From JAABTH01 sp964492615 (GTDB lineage: Bacteria; Bacillota; Dethiobacteria; DTU022), in NCBI GenBank assembly GCA_964492615.1, contig CAZBKZ010000009.1:1-64000 (forward strand): a DNA stretch of 64,000 bases, written 5' to 3'. Positions 18,009 through 27,052 of this stretch are shown piece after piece (the first letter of the stretch is position 1; every line of letters begins with the position of its first letter). A program made the position numbers and the translations under genes. The notes beneath the pieces are model-generated. The model did no database searches, was not told the DNA's origin, and worked only from the letters and a program-made list of their open reading frames with translations.

Positions 18009-18857
18009 TTAAAAAAAATCATCCTGGGCAACTGATGTATCAAGAGGATCAAAAGAACGGAAAGCAAGCGGCTCTCCCTCAAGAAATTTAAAAGAAGAAG
18101 TAAATGTTTCCCGGGGGTTTTTATAGAAAATACCAAGTGGTATCTTATCTCCCCACTCCCTTGCCAGTTTCATAGCATCAGACCAATTTTTTTGATCTTT
18201 TATGGTGGGGAAATAAACCCTTTCATTATACCAACTATATGTATTTACCTTATTAAATGAAACGCAGGGTTGTAAAATATCAATCAGAGCATATCCGGAA
18301 AAAGAGATAGCCTCTTTCATCGTCTCTTTCAAGTGTTCTTTTTCTCCACTGTAACAGCGTGCTACAAAGCCGGCGCCCAGGACCAGGGAAAGGGAGAGAG
18401 GATTTAAAGCCGGAATTGCCACACCACCCGTCTGAACTCCCGTAACCATTCCGGGATCGCTGGTTGGGCTGGCCTGCCCCTTGGTCAAACCATAAACCTG
18501 GTTGTTGTGAATAAAGTGGGCCAGGTCGGGATTCCTGCGGATGTTATGAATAAAATGGTTTCCGCCTTCGCCATAAGTATCTCCATCGCCACTTTCTACA
18601 ATTACCTTTAACTTCCTGTTAGCGATGCAGGCACCAAGTGCCGGGGGCAAAGCGCGCCCATGCAAACCGTTGAAACCATTTGTTTTTATGTAATGCGGCA
18701 TCTTGGCTGCCTGGCCAATTCCTGAACATATTAAAACCTGGTCAGGTGACAGTTTAAGCTCGGCAAGACATTCTGCAAGGGCTTCACGAATTTTAAAATT
18801 ACCACATCCCGGACACCAGGCAGTATCTTTCGACATGTAGTCCTCAGCTTTAAACAC
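18009..18857 (-). CDS. korB: 2-oxoacid:ferredoxin oxidoreductase, beta subunit
   Basis: TPP-binding beta subunit of a 2-oxoglutarate/2-oxoacid:ferredoxin oxidoreductase, which forms acyl-CoA, CO2 and reduced ferredoxin. It shows the N-terminal CPGCGN motif and the TPP/Mg signature GDGDTYGEGGNHF, then NNQVYGLTKGQASPTS. GTG 18857 is the probable start: GGAGGTGG lies six bases before it and it overlaps the end of korA by eight bases. The longer frame from 18875 would use that ribosome site as coding sequence. The length of about 282 residues is normal. The exact 2-oxoacid is not certain. Confidence 0.88.
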   Translation of the reverse strand: MFKAEDYMSKDTAWCPGCGNFKIREALAECLAELKLSPDQVLICSGIGQAAKMPHYIKTNGFNGLHGRALPPALGACIANRKLKVIVESGDGDTYGEGGNHFIHNIRRNPDLAHFIHNNQVYGLTKGQASPTSDPGMVTGVQTGGVAIPALNPLSLSLVLGAGFVARCYSGEKEHLKETMKEAISFSGYALIDILQPCVSFNKVNTYSWYNERVYFPTIKDQKNWSDAMKLAREWGDKIPLGIFYKNPRETFTSSFKFLEGEPLAFRSFDPLDTSVAQDDFF

Positions 18858-20550
18858 GCTTTTCCACCTCCTCAACTATTTCATTGGACGAAAATGGGCG
18901 TCCGTCATATTTAAGGATTTTTTGATCGATCACCAGACCTGTCTCACGGTGAATAATCTCTGCCAGCTGGCCGGTGACATTATTCTCCACACAAAAAGAA
19001 TAGTCAACCTGGGACATAAGGCTTTTCAGGCGTTTTTGGGGCAATGGCCATAAATCACTGAACTGAAGCATCGCCGCTTTTTTCCCCAGTGCAGATAATG
19101 CATCGACAGCTTCGCGGATAACTCCATAGGTTGAACCCCACCCAATCAGCAGTAACTCGGGTTGGGGATCGCCATATAAGTCGGGTTCATCCATCTCTGC
19201 AGACAAAGCAATGTTTTTTTTCATTCTCTTTTCTACCATTTTTTTTCGGGTTTGTCCGTCTTCTATAATATGTCCATCCTGGTCATGCTCGTCACTATCA
19301 ACCAGAACAACCTCGCCACTGAATTTCCCGGGTATAATTCGTGGCGATATACCACTGTCAGTTAAGGTATATCGCCGGTATGGTTTTTCAATATCCTGCT
19401 CCGTTGCAAAATAACGATTATAAACCAAACGGTTATAATCAAAAGGTTCTAATGACCGGTGGGTATCGGCAAAATGCTGATCTGAGAGATATATAACCGG
19501 TATCTGAAAACGGTCGGCAAGATCGAACGCTTTATTTAGCCTGTAAAAAGCATCTTCATGTGAAGTAGCACACAGCACTGCCCTGGGAAATTCGCCGTGC
19601 CCGGCATGAACGATAAAGTTGAGATCACCCTGTTCAGTTCTTGTCGGCAAGCCTGTTGCCGGGCCGGGGCGCATGGCTACTATTATTACAAGAGGCGTCT
19701 CGATCATGCCGGCTAATGATAAGCCTTCGACCATCAGTGAGAATCCCCCACCCGAGGTGCAGGTCATAGACCTGACCCCGGCATATGAAGCACCGAGGGC
19801 CATATTTATTGCCGCGATTTCATCTTCAGCCTGTTCAACCACCACCGGAAATTTACCGTTTTTCGATGCCAGATAATTCATAACTCCGGTAGAAGGAGTC
19901 ATTGGGTAAGCGGACAAAAAACGGCAACCGCTTGCCAGGGCTGCCATTCCAAGAACCTGATTTCCGTCAATAAACATTTTTTTTGAATTGTCAGCCCGGC
20001 GAGTCACTGGAAAACATGCCCGGCAATGGCTGGATGCCACCTTATAACCCGCTTTTAGAGCAGTTGAGTTTTCTTCAGCTACACCTTCTTTACCTGAAAA
20101 CATCTCAACCAGCAGCTCACCGGCAACCTCTGTTTCCAAGCCGAGCATGGCCAATAAAGCTCCGACAGCAACTGTATTGGACATTATTTTACCACCGGCT
20201 TCTACTGCCAATTTTTCCAGTTCAACCGGGACTCCTCTATCCTCTTCATCGGGCAGCTGGAACAAGCCGGAATCATATATTATCCGTCCGGAAGGTGCCA
20301 GGTTGGAACGATGTATGTCATATGTTTCTTTGTTGAGCGCTACAAGAAGGTCTATTGTTTCATTTGTAGTCCAGGGCGTCTGGGAACTTATTCTCAACCT
20401 TGAGAAATTATGACCGCCCCGGACCCGGGACATGTAATCCTTGGTGTATATTATTCTGAATCCTTCTCTGACCAGAGTTTTCCCAAGCAAATTCATCACT
20501 GTATCCATACCCTGCCCAGCAGCTCCGCCAACCAGAATATTTACATCCAT
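18850..20550 (-). CDS. korA: 2-oxoacid:ferredoxin oxidoreductase, fused gamma-alpha subunit
   Basis: A 566-residue fusion. The gamma domain (about 1-180) starts NILVGGAAGQGMDTV and has YMSRVRGGHNFSRLRIS. The alpha domain (about 190-566) has the GNQVLGMAALASGCRFLSAYPMTPST region and EQAEDEIAAINMALGASYAG, with TCTSGGGFSLM for TPP/CoA contacts. This gamma-alpha order is the common KorA type, cytoplasmic and partnered with KorB just downstream. It links 2-oxoacids from amino-acid breakdown to ferredoxin. Start ATG 20550 follows AAGGAGATG. Confidence 0.9.
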   Translation of the reverse strand: MDVNILVGGAAGQGMDTVMNLLGKTLVREGFRIIYTKDYMSRVRGGHNFSRLRISSQTPWTTNETIDLLVALNKETYDIHRSNLAPSGRIIYDSGLFQLPDEEDRGVPVELEKLAVEAGGKIMSNTVAVGALLAMLGLETEVAGELLVEMFSGKEGVAEENSTALKAGYKVASSHCRACFPVTRRADNSKKMFIDGNQVLGMAALASGCRFLSAYPMTPSTGVMNYLASKNGKFPVVVEQAEDEIAAINMALGASYAGVRSMTCTSGGGFSLMVEGLSLAGMIETPLVIIVAMRPGPATGLPTRTEQGDLNFIVHAGHGEFPRAVLCATSHEDAFYRLNKAFDLADRFQIPVIYLSDQHFADTHRSLEPFDYNRLVYNRYFATEQDIEKPYRRYTLTDSGISPRIIPGKFSGEVVLVDSDEHDQDGHIIEDGQTRKKMVEKRMKKNIALSAEMDEPDLYGDPQPELLLIGWGSTYGVIREAVDALSALGKKAAMLQFSDLWPLPQKRLKSLMSQVDYSFCVENNVTGQLAEIIHRETGLVIDQKILKYDGRPFSSNEIVEEVEKRV

Positions 20551-20634
20551 ATGCGGGACTCATCTCCTTTCAATTCAGAATTTCTACAGATATATCCTTA
20601 TCTCCTTGTAATGGAGCAGGAAAGAGGCAGCAAA

Positions 20635-21813
20635 TCAGGTGCCTGCGGCCTGGTACAGTAAATACAATCCCACGACAATCAGGACAATTCCACTGGCATA
20701 GCCGAGATAGCGGGTATAACGATTAATAGCCGGAAGGTTACGGGCCATGCCTGTAAAAGTACCGGCAACCAGTAATGGGAGACCGTGCCCAACCCCGTAA
20801 ATGAAGAGTAATCCGCTACCATACAATGGTTCAGCCTGGGCAGCGGCATACGCAATTATAACAGCAAGAACTGGTGTAGCGCACGGAGACGCAACCAGGC
20901 CAAAGAGCATTCCCATAGCTAAAGTGCCGCCCGGACCGGCTTTTTTAAATTGAACCTCTTTCAATCCGGGCATATTAAAGTTTAAAACACCCAATAAATT
21001 CAGGCCCATTACCAGGGCAACCAGGGCTATGATATAGTACCAGGCAGTTCCTATTTCGCCGAAAACACGACCAAATGAAGCTGCTAAAAAACCCATTATC
21101 GCAAAAGTTAAGGCCATTCCTGTTACAAATAATGCAGAAAGCGAAAAACCCCTGAATTTATTTCCCTCACCGTATCCGACAATATAACCGATTAACAAAG
21201 GAATCATGGTCAGAATACAGGGACTTATACTGGTAATAATCCCGCCGGCCAGCACTAAAATAATTACCAGAAATGATTTTTCACCCAGGGCTGCCGGCAA
21301 CGTTTCAGAAAAAAAGATTTCCAGTCTCCCTTTTTCTCTTTCTTCACTTCGGACATCGCCGATTATTAACTCTACCCGGCTCTCCATCTCCTCAAAAGAG
21401 AATACTCCCGCTTCTTCAAGCAATACCTGCCCCTCAGAATCGATAAAGTAAAAAGCAGGGATGTAATATATTTCAAAATCCTCGAAAAACAGTGCTGTCC
21501 TGGGGTTATCCAGATCTGCCACAATGAAGATAACTCTATCGCCATAATGTTCCTGTAGAGCCGAGATCACGGGCTCCATCACCAGACAGGCGCTTCACCA
21601 CCGGGCATAGAATTCAAGAACTATCGGTAACTCTGCCTGCCTGGCCTCCAGGAAATACCGGTAAGGGTCATCATGAACTGAAAGTGTTACCTCCTCAACC
21701 AAACTTTCGTCATCACCGGTATCCATATGAAATCCTGTTCCAGGAAGGACTAAAACTGCTGCTGAAGCAGCTAAAACTAACAATATAATTAATAATTTAT
21801 ATTTAAGCAACAA
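20635..21813 (-). CDS. selenoprotein: thioredoxin-CcdA/DsbD-like fusion with UxxC motif
   Basis: Read through one in-frame TGA, this is a single 392-residue protein. A signal anchor (about 5-25) precedes a thioredoxin domain (about 55-150) whose active site reads F-Y-A-R-W-Sec73-S-A-C76. The second half is a CcdA/DsbD-type membrane domain with six or so helices and the paired motifs SPCILTMIPLL and SPCATPVLA. TGA (21595-21597) stands exactly where thioredoxins have the first Cys of WCxxC, and the frame continues intact on both sides. A SECIS-like hairpin follows the TGA. It would shuttle electrons across the membrane to extracytoplasmic thiols. TTG 21813 is the best start. If Sec is not inserted, only a 72-residue stub is made. 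Confidence 0.85.
21552..21597 (-). promoter_or_regulatory. SECIS-like hairpin directing Sec at TGA 21595-21597
   Basis: After the TGA, arms CCTGT/ACAGG (lower stem) and GGAGCC/GGCTCT (upper stem, one G-T wobble) enclose a nine-base apical loop CGTGATCTC. The loop starts 23 bases after the TGA and has G at its second position. Both properties fit the loose bacterial SECIS consensus recognised by SelB. Folding was judged by eye only. Confidence 0.6.
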
Positions 21814-21847
21814 TAAACCAATACCCCCGTTAATATAAATTAGTTAT

Positions 21848-22300
21848 TTACTGGTAAAGACACTTCATAATATCACGGCGCGACAATATTCCGATAAGAT
21901 TGTTCTTATCGTCTATTACCGGAAGCCTGCTGATATTCTTATCTACCATTAATGTTGCCGCTTTTTCAACACTGTCTTCGGGCCCAACTGATATTACATT
22001 CTTACTCATTAACTGACCAGCTTCAAGAGACATGGCCCGCTGCAGTTCTTCAACAAATTTTTTCGGGCTGCCCAGGTAGATCAAGCCACCAAGTATTTCC
22101 AGGTAGCCGGGTGCCTTGATTCTTGATGCCCGTCGAATTAAATCGCCTTCCGTGATTATTCCGGTCACCCTGCCGGCCTCATTAAGAACGGGCAACCCGC
22201 TGATGTTATTCTCCTGCATTAATTTTGCGCACAGCTCAACAGGATCACCTGCTGATACCGTTACCACATCAGTTGTCATAATATCCTTTACTTTTACCAT
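21848..22300 (-). CDS. two-CBS-domain protein
   Basis: A 150-residue soluble protein made of two CBS motifs. The first (about 7-60) has the MTTDVVTVSAGDPV start and ISGLPVLNEAGRVTGIITEGDLI; the second (about 93-150) has MSKNVISVGPEDSV and ISRLPVIDDKNNLIGILSRRDIM. Such stand-alone CBS pairs bind adenine nucleotides and act as energy sensors. Its start codon ATG 22300 abuts the stop codon of the hydrolase gene, so the two are translationally coupled. The selenoprotein gene follows 34 bases later. Confidence 0.88.
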   Translation of the reverse strand: MVKVKDIMTTDVVTVSAGDPVELCAKLMQENNISGLPVLNEAGRVTGIITEGDLIRRASRIKAPGYLEILGGLIYLGSPKKFVEELQRAMSLEAGQLMSKNVISVGPEDSVEKAATLMVDKNISRLPVIDDKNNLIGILSRRDIMKCLYQ

Positions 22301-23089
22301 TTATCTCACCCCTGTTTCAGAAATAAAATTACTAATTTCCTGCATATATTTAACTCTGTCGACAAACATGATATTATTGTGATCCGCTTTTTCTATCCTG
22401 ACCATTTTTTTCGTTTTTGACCCGAGAACGTCAAACAGTTCCCGGCCCTGTTCGTAAGGAACAAGGCGATCCCACTCGCCGTGAAGAACCAGGGCAGGCA
22501 GTACAATGCGAGTTGCAAGTTTTCTATAGTAATCCTCGATAGAGGTTAGATTGCCCGGATCAGGAAGACCGAGATGCCTGACTAAACGATCTACGCTCAA
22601 GAATCCGCTTTCAATAATCAGCCCTTTCAGTTGCCCCGGATATTTAGCAGCCAGCTCCAGAGCAGATATACTGCCGAGTGAGCGCCCCATTACAAGCCAG
22701 CTCAGCTCCTGGACATCTTTATCGTTAGAAAACTTTTTTAAAGCATATTCAAATATTACACCGGCATCATCAACCATATTTTTAAAAGTAGGAGTTCCGC
22801 CGCTGGCCCCATAACCACGATAATCAGCGACCAATAGATTAATTCCGGCAGCAGTATAAGCAGGCGCAATAGTATCATAGTCACTGACTACCTCCCCATT
22901 ACCGTGAAAATACAGTATCCAGCAGTTTGCTGGTTCTGCAGGGTATACCCTGCAGAGGATATCAACATTACTGTCAACAGGTACTGCAAGATCAAAAGCG
23001 CCGTCTCGGGCTTTTTGATGTTGACGGCGCGGATAAAATAGAAATCTTAACAAAGATGACTGGTCAATAAACCTGTAAATATATGCCAT
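22301..23089 (-). CDS. alpha/beta hydrolase
   Basis: A 262-residue serine-hydrolase-fold protein. WILYFHGNGEVVSDY gives the HG oxyanion motif, GRSLGS near residue 135 the nucleophile elbow, and LHGEWDRLVP and EKADHNNIM supply Asp and His. An N-terminal segment (about 8-20, FIDQSSLLRFLFYPR) is weakly hydrophobic. It resembles the BEM46/YfhR-like group of unknown substrate. Start ATG 23089 follows GGGAGGAA. The upstream 200 bases (23090-23293) show no further gene. Confidence 0.8.
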   Translation of the reverse strand: MAYIYRFIDQSSLLRFLFYPRRQHQKARDGAFDLAVPVDSNVDILCRVYPAEPANCWILYFHGNGEVVSDYDTIAPAYTAAGINLLVADYRGYGASGGTPTFKNMVDDAGVIFEYALKKFSNDKDVQELSWLVMGRSLGSISALELAAKYPGQLKGLIIESGFLSVDRLVRHLGLPDPGNLTSIEDYYRKLATRIVLPALVLHGEWDRLVPYEQGRELFDVLGSKTKKMVRIEKADHNNIMFVDRVKYMQEISNFISETGVR

Positions 23090-23293
23090 CGAAAAGCTTC
23101 CTCCCGGGAAAATTCCTGCTGCATACTTATTGCTTTAATTATAACAAGCAAAAGACAAACAGGCCAGTTTTTATCTGCCTCTGCTCTTAACCTATCTTCT
23201 GAAGAGTCGTTCCAAGACCGGATCAAATACAAACCGGCCCTTCTTTGCCGTAAAAAATAAACCCCTGTTATGGAGCGCTCTTTTTCAAAACTA

Positions 23294-24616
23294 TTACTGC
23301 TCGGAGGTTTCGGGTTTTTTTTCCCGGTAAGATATTGTGGCAAATAAAGATACCAGCGCGAAGATGAAGGCAACCAGGAAGCCAAGGCGGTAAGCTTCGG
23401 GGGGGTAGATCCGAGCCCCGTTAAGTATTAAACCTGTCCAGCCTTTATCGAGAAGCAGCCCAAAGAGGGGTTGCAATACAGCCATGCCCAGAAATACCCC
23501 AAGGTTGACTGTTGCTGTTATAAGCCCGGTATGCCCGGAGATGCTCACAACACGGGCCATAGGGAAGCTTAACACTGTAGACGCACCGCCAAAACCGATC
23601 AGTAACGATATAAAGTAGAACATCCAGAGAGGAATTTGACCAGACGGCCAGGTTAAAAGAAGCAGCCAGAAGATTACTGCAGAGCCGACCAGGATAAGGG
23701 TGGGGATTTTTAGCGATTGCAAGCGAGCTGAGAGTAAGCCGGCAGACGGAGCGCCAATCATGTAACCGATATAGGCAAAAGTCATGTAAACTGAAGCCTG
23801 CCCGATATCTATACCATACACATGTACCAGGTAGGAAACACCCCAGGTGCCGGCGAATACTATAAACCCCCCATAGGTACCAAAGTTAATTAAAAAGGGG
23901 CCCAGGATACGACGGTTTGATAACACCGTTTTTAATACTTTCAGGTTAAAGGGCACTGCTTTTTCATCAGCTGCAGTTATACCGGGCAGAGAAATAGATG
24001 AACCGTATAGTTCAATCGGGTGGTCACGCACAATTAGCAAACAGAGCAGGGTTACCAAAACAGTTATTATACCAAATATTATAAATGGAGAGCGCCAGCC
24101 ATAGAGGGAAGCAGTATATGCAAGGGGAGAAGCTGCCATCAGCGCACCGGCAGTACTAACCAGTAAAGCAAAACCGGACATTGTGGCAAACTCAGACTGG
24201 CGATACCACGATGCCTGAAACTTAAAAATATTGATCAGGACTACAGAACCACCAAAACCGATCAGCATTCGACCCAGGAATATTGTAGATCCTGCGGGAG
24301 CTAACCCTATTAAAATAGAACCGATCGCCATCGCTAACCCAGTTAAAAGAGCAATATAACGTGGCCCGAGCCGATCAACAAGAATACCACCAGGTATCTG
24401 CATCAGCACATACATGTAAGTATAAGCAGCCGCAAGATTACCCAGCGCCACTCCGGTAAGACTGAATTCAGCTGTTAAAGAATCAGCAAGCACATTGAAG
24501 GAAACCCGGTGGAAAGAAGTAACCAGGTGCAGGATGATCAAAAGTATCCACATCAATAACCGGATCCTGCGGAAACGACTTTCAAGTGTAAGGCCATTAT
24601 GTTTGAAATCGGTCAC
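23294..24616 (-). CDS. MFS transporter
   Basis: A major facilitator superfamily permease with twelve predicted membrane segments and the cytoplasmic loop signature G-x-L-x-D-R-L-G-P-R (GGILVDRLGPRYIAL) between helices 2 and 3. I place the start at GTG 24616 (MTDFKHNGL...), with GGGAGG eight bases upstream. The longer frame from 24691 would overlap the preceding transporter gene and starts with hydrophilic sequence unlike the family. The substrate is unknown; the overall form resembles nitrate/organic-anion type MFS carriers. Confidence 0.85.
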   Translation of the reverse strand: MTDFKHNGLTLESRFRRIRLLMWILLIILHLVTSFHRVSFNVLADSLTAEFSLTGVALGNLAAAYTYMYVLMQIPGGILVDRLGPRYIALLTGLAMAIGSILIGLAPAGSTIFLGRMLIGFGGSVVLINIFKFQASWYRQSEFATMSGFALLVSTAGALMAASPLAYTASLYGWRSPFIIFGIITVLVTLLCLLIVRDHPIELYGSSISLPGITAADEKAVPFNLKVLKTVLSNRRILGPFLINFGTYGGFIVFAGTWGVSYLVHVYGIDIGQASVYMTFAYIGYMIGAPSAGLLSARLQSLKIPTLILVGSAVIFWLLLLTWPSGQIPLWMFYFISLLIGFGGASTVLSFPMARVVSISGHTGLITATVNLGVFLGMAVLQPLFGLLLDKGWTGLILNGARIYPPEAYRLGFLVAFIFALVSLFATISYREKKPETSEQ

Positions 24617-24644
24617 CGGCAGATCCTCCCTTAAAAACGGGCAG

Positions 24645-25580
24645 TTAAAGCGGGGGGATTCCCCTTCTGGCCGCTGCAGCCCGATGGGCACGTATCTTAG
24701 CCGCTAAAACGGGACGCAATTCGGTGATCAGAATTCCCGCCAAAATTAAAAATGCTCCACCGATTTTCTGCATGGTGAATATTTCGTTCCAGAAGAAATA
24801 GGAGAACAAACCAGCAAAAACGGCTTCAGTCGAAAGGATCAACACAGCATGGGTTGGCGGAGTATATCGCTGTGCTATAGTTTGGGTAACGAAAGCCCCG
24901 ATTGTACAAAATAAAACAGCATATAAAATAGCACCCCATATTGCCAGGGAATGGCTGAACATACCCGCTGTCGGCTCAAAAATGAGAGCAATAGCCATAC
25001 AGGCTATGCCTGTAAAGGCAATCTGAACAACGGATAACACTATTGGATCGCGCTCTTTCACATACATGGCAATTGAAATCAGGTGTCCTGCAAAAAGAAA
25101 GGCGCCAATCAGGGTTAATCCGTCTCCGAAGCCAAAACCCGTTGCTTCGTCTACTGACAAGAAGAAAAGACCTACTGCCGCCAGGGCGCCACCCAGAAAA
25201 GCCCACCAGCCGGGTGAACGCCTGGTTATTAAAAAATACAAAAATGGAACAATAACAACAGAGGTGCCGGTTATAAAACCTGATTTAGCCGGAGTGGTAT
25301 ATAATAGGCCGATAGTCTGAAATACGTAACCGGTAAGGAGGAAAAAACCGATCACCGCACCTGCACGCAAGTCAGCTGTTGACGCCCTTGCAAGCCGCTT
25401 CCAGAATATTATTGCCAGTAAAAAAGCGGCCAGACAAAATCTTATTCCCAGGTAGGTAAAAGGCTCAATTACTTCAAAGGCATGTTTCATAATTACAAAA
25501 TTGGAGCCCCAAAAAAGGGCTACAAAAACCAGAGATATATCTGCCATGACCATTTTTTTTCTATCTGCAAGTTCGCTCAT
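24645..25580 (-). CDS. EamA/DMT-family transporter
   Basis: Ten predicted membrane helices in two EamA repeats (first half FVALFWGSNFVIMKHAF, second half AILYAVLFCTIGAFVTQTIAQRY) mark a drug/metabolite transporter, probably an exporter of amino acids or related metabolites. ATG 25580 is the better start, with GGAG six bases upstream; the GTG at 25592 would lie inside the ribosome site. It sits directly after a strong terminator and shortly before the MFS gene, so the two transporters may form a unit. Confidence 0.85.
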   Translation of the reverse strand: MSELADRKKMVMADISLVFVALFWGSNFVIMKHAFEVIEPFTYLGIRFCLAAFLLAIIFWKRLARASTADLRAGAVIGFFLLTGYVFQTIGLLYTTPAKSGFITGTSVVIVPFLYFLITRRSPGWWAFLGGALAAVGLFFLSVDEATGFGFGDGLTLIGAFLFAGHLISIAMYVKERDPIVLSVVQIAFTGIACMAIALIFEPTAGMFSHSLAIWGAILYAVLFCTIGAFVTQTIAQRYTPPTHAVLILSTEAVFAGLFSYFFWNEIFTMQKIGGAFLILAGILITELRPVLAAKIRAHRAAAARRGIPPL

Positions 25581-25589
25581 ATCTATCTC

Positions 25590-25638
25590 CACAAAAATAT
25601 TGCCCGGCCTGCCATGTGGTTAGCAAGCGGCCGGACAA
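25590..25638 (-). terminator. rho-independent terminator after the M20 peptidase gene
   Basis: On the minus strand TTGTCCGGCC pairs with GGCCGGGCAA (ten pairs, one G-T) around a 19-base loop and is followed by TATTTTTGT. It ends the transcript of the peptidase gene whose stop is at 25703. Confidence 0.75.
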
Positions 25639-25702
25639 TTCTTATTGTAACACATTCCTCTTTTTTATAAAACAGAGCAAATAAATTTGCCGGATTATAC
25701 TA

Positions 25703-26932
25703 TTAAGAAAGCAGATCCATAACTGTATACAGCATTATCCTCGCTGTATCAACCATTGTATCAATTTCCACATATTCGTCTGCAGCATGGAAGTTGGCGC
25801 CGTCAGGACCAAACAATACGGTTGGGATTTTAAGCCGCGGAGCTATATGATTGGCATCTGATTCCGAACGGAAATATGTCGTCACCATATCCTTGCTGAG
25901 GATCTCTTTACTGCCCTGCTTCAGTGAATTTACCAGGGGAGTATCTTCTTCGATAGTCCAGGGTAGGAAATATGCATCGGGATGAGGTAGATCGCGAAGC
26001 CTGATGTCAACTTCGCTCTTCAGATCAAGCGAATTAACTATATCCTTAACCTCTTTCAGGGCCTGGCCGGCATCGCCCTCAACTGTATGACGGTATATGG
26101 TAAAACTTGCTTCTTCGGGCACGAGCAGGTATTTTTCGCCACCGCGCAGGTTGGTAATGCACATGGTTCCTTTTCCCAGCAGCGGATGATCGCCAAGATC
26201 AAGATTATCGCTTACAGCATTAATAATACGGGCAGCATCCTCCACGGCATTAATACCTTTTTCGGGAGTGGCCCCATGGGCTGATTTCCCTTTTACCGTT
26301 ACGTAATAAACTGCAGTTCCCCTGCTACCAAGGGCAACACAGGGAAATTTTTCATTTCCGGGGGCAAACGGTCCCGATGGTTCAGGAATTATGCAAAAAT
26401 CAGCGCCATCAGTTATGCCATCGGTAATAGTAAAATGGGTACCCAGTCCGTAAGGACCTTCTTCATCACTCACCGCGGTAAAAAGCAGGTCGCCTTTAAG
26501 TTCTATGCCTGCTTCAACCAGCGCTTCCAAAACAAAAACCGAGGCAACTACTCCGGATTTCATATCGAGAGAACCGAGGCCGTAAAGGCGTCCGTCTTTT
26601 TCGATACCGGCATAGGGATCGACTGTCCAGCCATCACAGAGAGGGACAGTATCAACATGCCCGTTAATGAGCAGCTTGGGGCCACCTCCACTACCGGGTA
26701 AATTCACAATAAGGTTTTCACCTTTAAATCCTGTAATTTTTGGTTCTTCATAATGATGTATTTTCGTTTGTAAACGATTGTAGTAAGACAAGCGTCCTCT
26801 CAGGTAATCAACTACTTCTGCTTCTTCAAAGAAAGGACTTTTTATGTTAACCAACTCTCTGAGGAGTTTGACCATATCTTCTCTATTAATCAGGCTCGAG
26901 GCTTTTTCGTAAAGCTTCATATCAACAGCCAT
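25703..26932 (-). CDS. M20 family metallopeptidase (ArgE/DapE-like)
   Basis: A 409-residue zinc amidohydrolase. Metal ligands and catalytic residues appear in order: INGHVDTVP (His, Asp), LGSLDMKSG (Asp), SDEEGPYGLG (catalytic Glu-Glu), IIPEPSGP, and a late His in ANFHAADEYVE. Relatives deacylate N-acetylornithine, succinyl-diaminopimelate or peptides, so the exact substrate is open. The location beside nhaC and the kam genes suggests a role in lysine or ornithine-derived compounds (inference). Start ATG 26932 follows TAGGAGG at nine bases. A terminator separates it from nhaC, so it likely has its own promoter. Confidence 0.85.
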   Translation of the reverse strand: MAVDMKLYEKASSLINREDMVKLLRELVNIKSPFFEEAEVVDYLRGRLSYYNRLQTKIHHYEEPKITGFKGENLIVNLPGSGGGPKLLINGHVDTVPLCDGWTVDPYAGIEKDGRLYGLGSLDMKSGVVASVFVLEALVEAGIELKGDLLFTAVSDEEGPYGLGTHFTITDGITDGADFCIIPEPSGPFAPGNEKFPCVALGSRGTAVYYVTVKGKSAHGATPEKGINAVEDAARIINAVSDNLDLGDHPLLGKGTMCITNLRGGEKYLLVPEEASFTIYRHTVEGDAGQALKEVKDIVNSLDLKSEVDIRLRDLPHPDAYFLPWTIEEDTPLVNSLKQGSKEILSKDMVTTYFRSESDANHIAPRLKIPTVLFGPDGANFHAADEYVEIDTMVDTARIMLYTVMDLLS

Positions 26933-27005
26933 TAAATAACGCCTCCTAAAAACTGCTTATAATAAACCAAACATACACAGGCAGACAATAAAAATTTTTA
27001 AAGAA

Positions 27006-27029
27006 TAGGGGGAGGCGAGCCTCCCCCTA
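27006..27029 (-). terminator. rho-independent terminator after nhaC
   Basis: An eleven-pair GC-rich stem TAGGGGGAGGC / GCCTCCCCCTA with a two-base turn lies 23 bases after the nhaC stop. On the minus strand it is followed by TTCTTTAAAAATTTTT. Confidence 0.82.
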
Positions 27030-27052
27030 CTCGCATTAACAGACATTCTGAC

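Noticed and set aside
21582..21813. Two separate genes: a 72-residue thioredoxin-like stub and a truncated CcdA protein
   Set aside because: The frames are identical and collinear, the TGA replaces the expected catalytic Cys, and a SECIS-like hairpin follows. A frameshift or pseudogene would not preserve the CxxC context so exactly.
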